From the NCBI GenBank assembly GCA_003387805.1, contig QGSR01000090.1, positions 1 through 7,386 of the forward strand: a stretch of 7,386 nt of DNA, read 5' to 3'. Below, piece by piece: positions 6,575-7,386 of the stretch; the first letter of the stretch is position 1, and the number at the start of each line of letters is the position of its first letter. The notes beneath the pieces are model-generated. The model saw only the letters and a list, made by a program, of their open reading frames with translations. It searched no databases and had not been told where the DNA came from. The DNA is from Bacillota bacterium. Lineage in GTDB: Bacteria; Bacillota; Limnochordia; Limnochordales; ZCTH02-B6. A program made the translations under genes and the position numbers.

Positions 6575-6789
6575 TTTTCCGTGATGAATTTTGGAAGCTC
6601 CGGAAACGGCCGGCGCGCGCTGCCCCGCGCGCCGCACGCGCCCCGCGAACTTCGATGAAAACTTCTACGTCGCCACACGCTTCCCTGCATGGACGGAGCC
6701 AACAAAGGACATACGCCAAAGGGAATCGGGTCAGCGCGTGCGAATCACGGTGACGATGGTACTCGCGGGGAAGAGGTGTTGCTTTCACG
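6575..6789. promoter_or_regulatory. Divergent intergenic region, promoters presumed but not identified
   Basis: The importer operon (leftward) and the DUF445 gene (rightward) start from opposite ends of this stretch, so promoters for both should lie here. I find no pair of hexamers near consensus at proper spacing on either strand. No purine riboswitch core and no paired PurR-type boxes are evident. The only clear structure is the GC hairpin at 6611-6634. A small palindrome, CGAACTTCG, lies at 6647-6655. Confidence 0.4.
6611..6634 (-). promoter_or_regulatory. All-GC hairpin in the importer leader
   Basis: CGGCGCGCG (6611-6619) pairs perfectly with CGCGCGCCG (6626-6634) around a six-base loop. 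All nine pairs are G-C. In the importer mRNA it would sit about 50 nt before the GTG start, provided transcription begins upstream of it. There is no following T-run, so it is not a standard attenuator terminator. It may protect the 5' end of the mRNA, be a regulator site, or simply reflect the very GC-rich local sequence. Confidence 0.45.
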
Positions 6790-7386
6790 ATGGATCCCGC
6801 GCTGTGGCTCCTGCCGTTTATCGGCGCTTTCATCGGCTGGGCGACCAACGTCATCGCCATCCGCATGCTGTTTCGCCCGCACCGGCCGGTGCGCGTGCCG
6901 ATGACGCCCTTTTCGTTCCAAGGCGTGCTGCCCCGCCGGCACGCGGAGCTCGCGGCCAGCATCGGCCGCGCGGTGGCCGAAGAGCTGATCACGCCGGCGG
7001 TGTTGCTGGAGCGGCTGGATATGGGCGCGATCAAAGGGGACATGGTGGCCGCCGTCGGCCGGCACGTGCAGAACCGGCTGGAGGCCGGCGTGCCCAAATG
7101 GGTGCCCCAAGGCGTCCGGGACGGGCTGGCGTCCTACGTGCGGGACGTGGTCACCAAAGAAGCGGACCAGGTCATGGACAGCCTGATGGGCGAGTTTCAG
7201 CAGCGCCTTGCCCGGCGGGTCGACGTGGAGGCGCTGGTGACCGAAAAGCTCATGGAGCTGAATCTCGAGGAGCTGGAGGCGCTGGCCGTCCGCCTGGCCG
7301 GGCGGGAGCTGCACGCCGTCATGCTTTTCGGCGGCGTGCTGGGCTTTTTCATCGGCGTGCTGCAAATGCTGATCGTCGTCTTCCTG
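6790..7386 (+). CDS. DUF445 family membrane protein, 3' end beyond the window
   Basis: The frame is open from the ATG at 6790 to the last base, giving 199 residues and no stop. The N-terminal block is the DUF445 hallmark: a membrane segment containing GAFIGWATNVIAIRMLFRP (12-30), followed by FSFQGVLPRRHAELAASIG (41-59). A mostly helical, charged middle region (about 60-175) follows. The end is a second membrane segment, preceded by GREL and containing GGVLGFFIGVLQ (181-192), which is how DUF445 proteins typically finish. The protein is therefore probably complete except for a few residues. The B. subtilis relative is YheB; the biochemical function of the family is not established. A modest ribosome-binding site, GAGGTG (6773-6778), lies 11 nt upstream. 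The gene is divergent from the importer and nothing indicates that they work together. Confidence 0.9.
   Translation, partial: MDPALWLLPFIGAFIGWATNVIAIRMLFRPHRPVRVPMTPFSFQGVLPRRHAELAASIGRAVAEELITPAVLLERLDMGAIKGDMVAAVGRHVQNRLEAGVPKWVPQGVRDGLASYVRDVVTKEADQVMDSLMGEFQQRLARRVDVEALVTEKLMELNLEELEALAVRLAGRELHAVMLFGGVLGFFIGVLQMLIVVFL

Noticed and set aside
6560..6637. Longer start (ATG at 6637) for the binding protein.
   Set aside because: The added 26 residues are basic and precede the hydrophobic signal core. The GTG at 6559 has a strong Shine-Dalgarno and gives a normal signal peptide.
3925..6658. Very long plus-strand open frames (about 595 and 544 codons) antisense to the importer genes.
   Set aside because: They lie opposite well-supported ATPase and binding-protein genes, have His/Arg/Gly/Ala-rich composition with no recognisable domain, and are expected in GC-rich DNA where stop codons are rare in the shadow frames.
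6560..6789. Possible purine or FMN riboswitch upstream of the importer.
   Set aside because: I could not find the conserved core sequences or the expected arrangement of helices; only one simple GC hairpin is present.
1..7386. CRISPR array, insertion sequence ends, tRNA or rRNA genes.
   Set aside because: No regularly spaced repeats, terminal inverted repeats with a transposase, or tRNA/rRNA signatures were seen on either strand.

Overview
This 7.4 kb window is GC-rich bacterial chromosome. Two things suggest a Firmicutes-related lineage: strong AGGAGG-type ribosome-binding sites and Rho-independent terminators, and a gene set best known from that phylum (BMP/YufN-OPQ nucleoside importer, M20D amidohydrolase, DUF445 protein). 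A high-GC, early-branching group such as Limnochordia, Symbiobacteriia or Thermaerobacter-like bacteria would fit. This is inference; no taxonomic marker gene is present.

Layout from left to right. (1) At 8-49 a terminator ends an unseen gene to the left. (2) At 91-243, on the minus strand, lies the C-terminal stub of a tyrosine recombinase. It keeps the LGH box and the tyrosine nucleophile, and a short direct repeat (72-91) touches its stop codon; this looks like the scar of an integrated element. (3) At 348-1535 (+) is an intact M20D metallo-amidohydrolase. (4) A perfect 15-bp hairpin at 1584-1617 separates it from the convergent minus-strand operon. (5) That operon, read from right to left, is a complete four-gene BMP-type ABC importer: substrate-binding protein (6559-5396), double-NBD ATPase (5316-3715), permease 1 (3734-2568) and permease 2 (2555-1662). 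(6) A 230-bp divergent intergenic region carries a very GC-rich 9-bp hairpin in the importer leader. (7) At 6790 (+) a DUF445 membrane protein starts and runs off the window after 199 codons.

The binding protein would capture a purine nucleoside (or possibly riboflavin) outside the membrane and deliver it to the two-permease channel, powered by the ATPase. Gene order matches B. subtilis yufNOPQ (nupNOPQ). Genes 2 to 4 are tightly coupled: a 20-bp overlap, then a 12-nt gap in which the Shine-Dalgarno shares bases with the preceding stop. The amidohydrolase is convergent and has its own ribosome-binding site, so no functional link to the importer is implied.

I see no clear new biological system. 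The points most worth a second look are the recombinase scar with its repeat, the absence of a lipobox cysteine in the binding protein, and the hairpins placed at operon control points.
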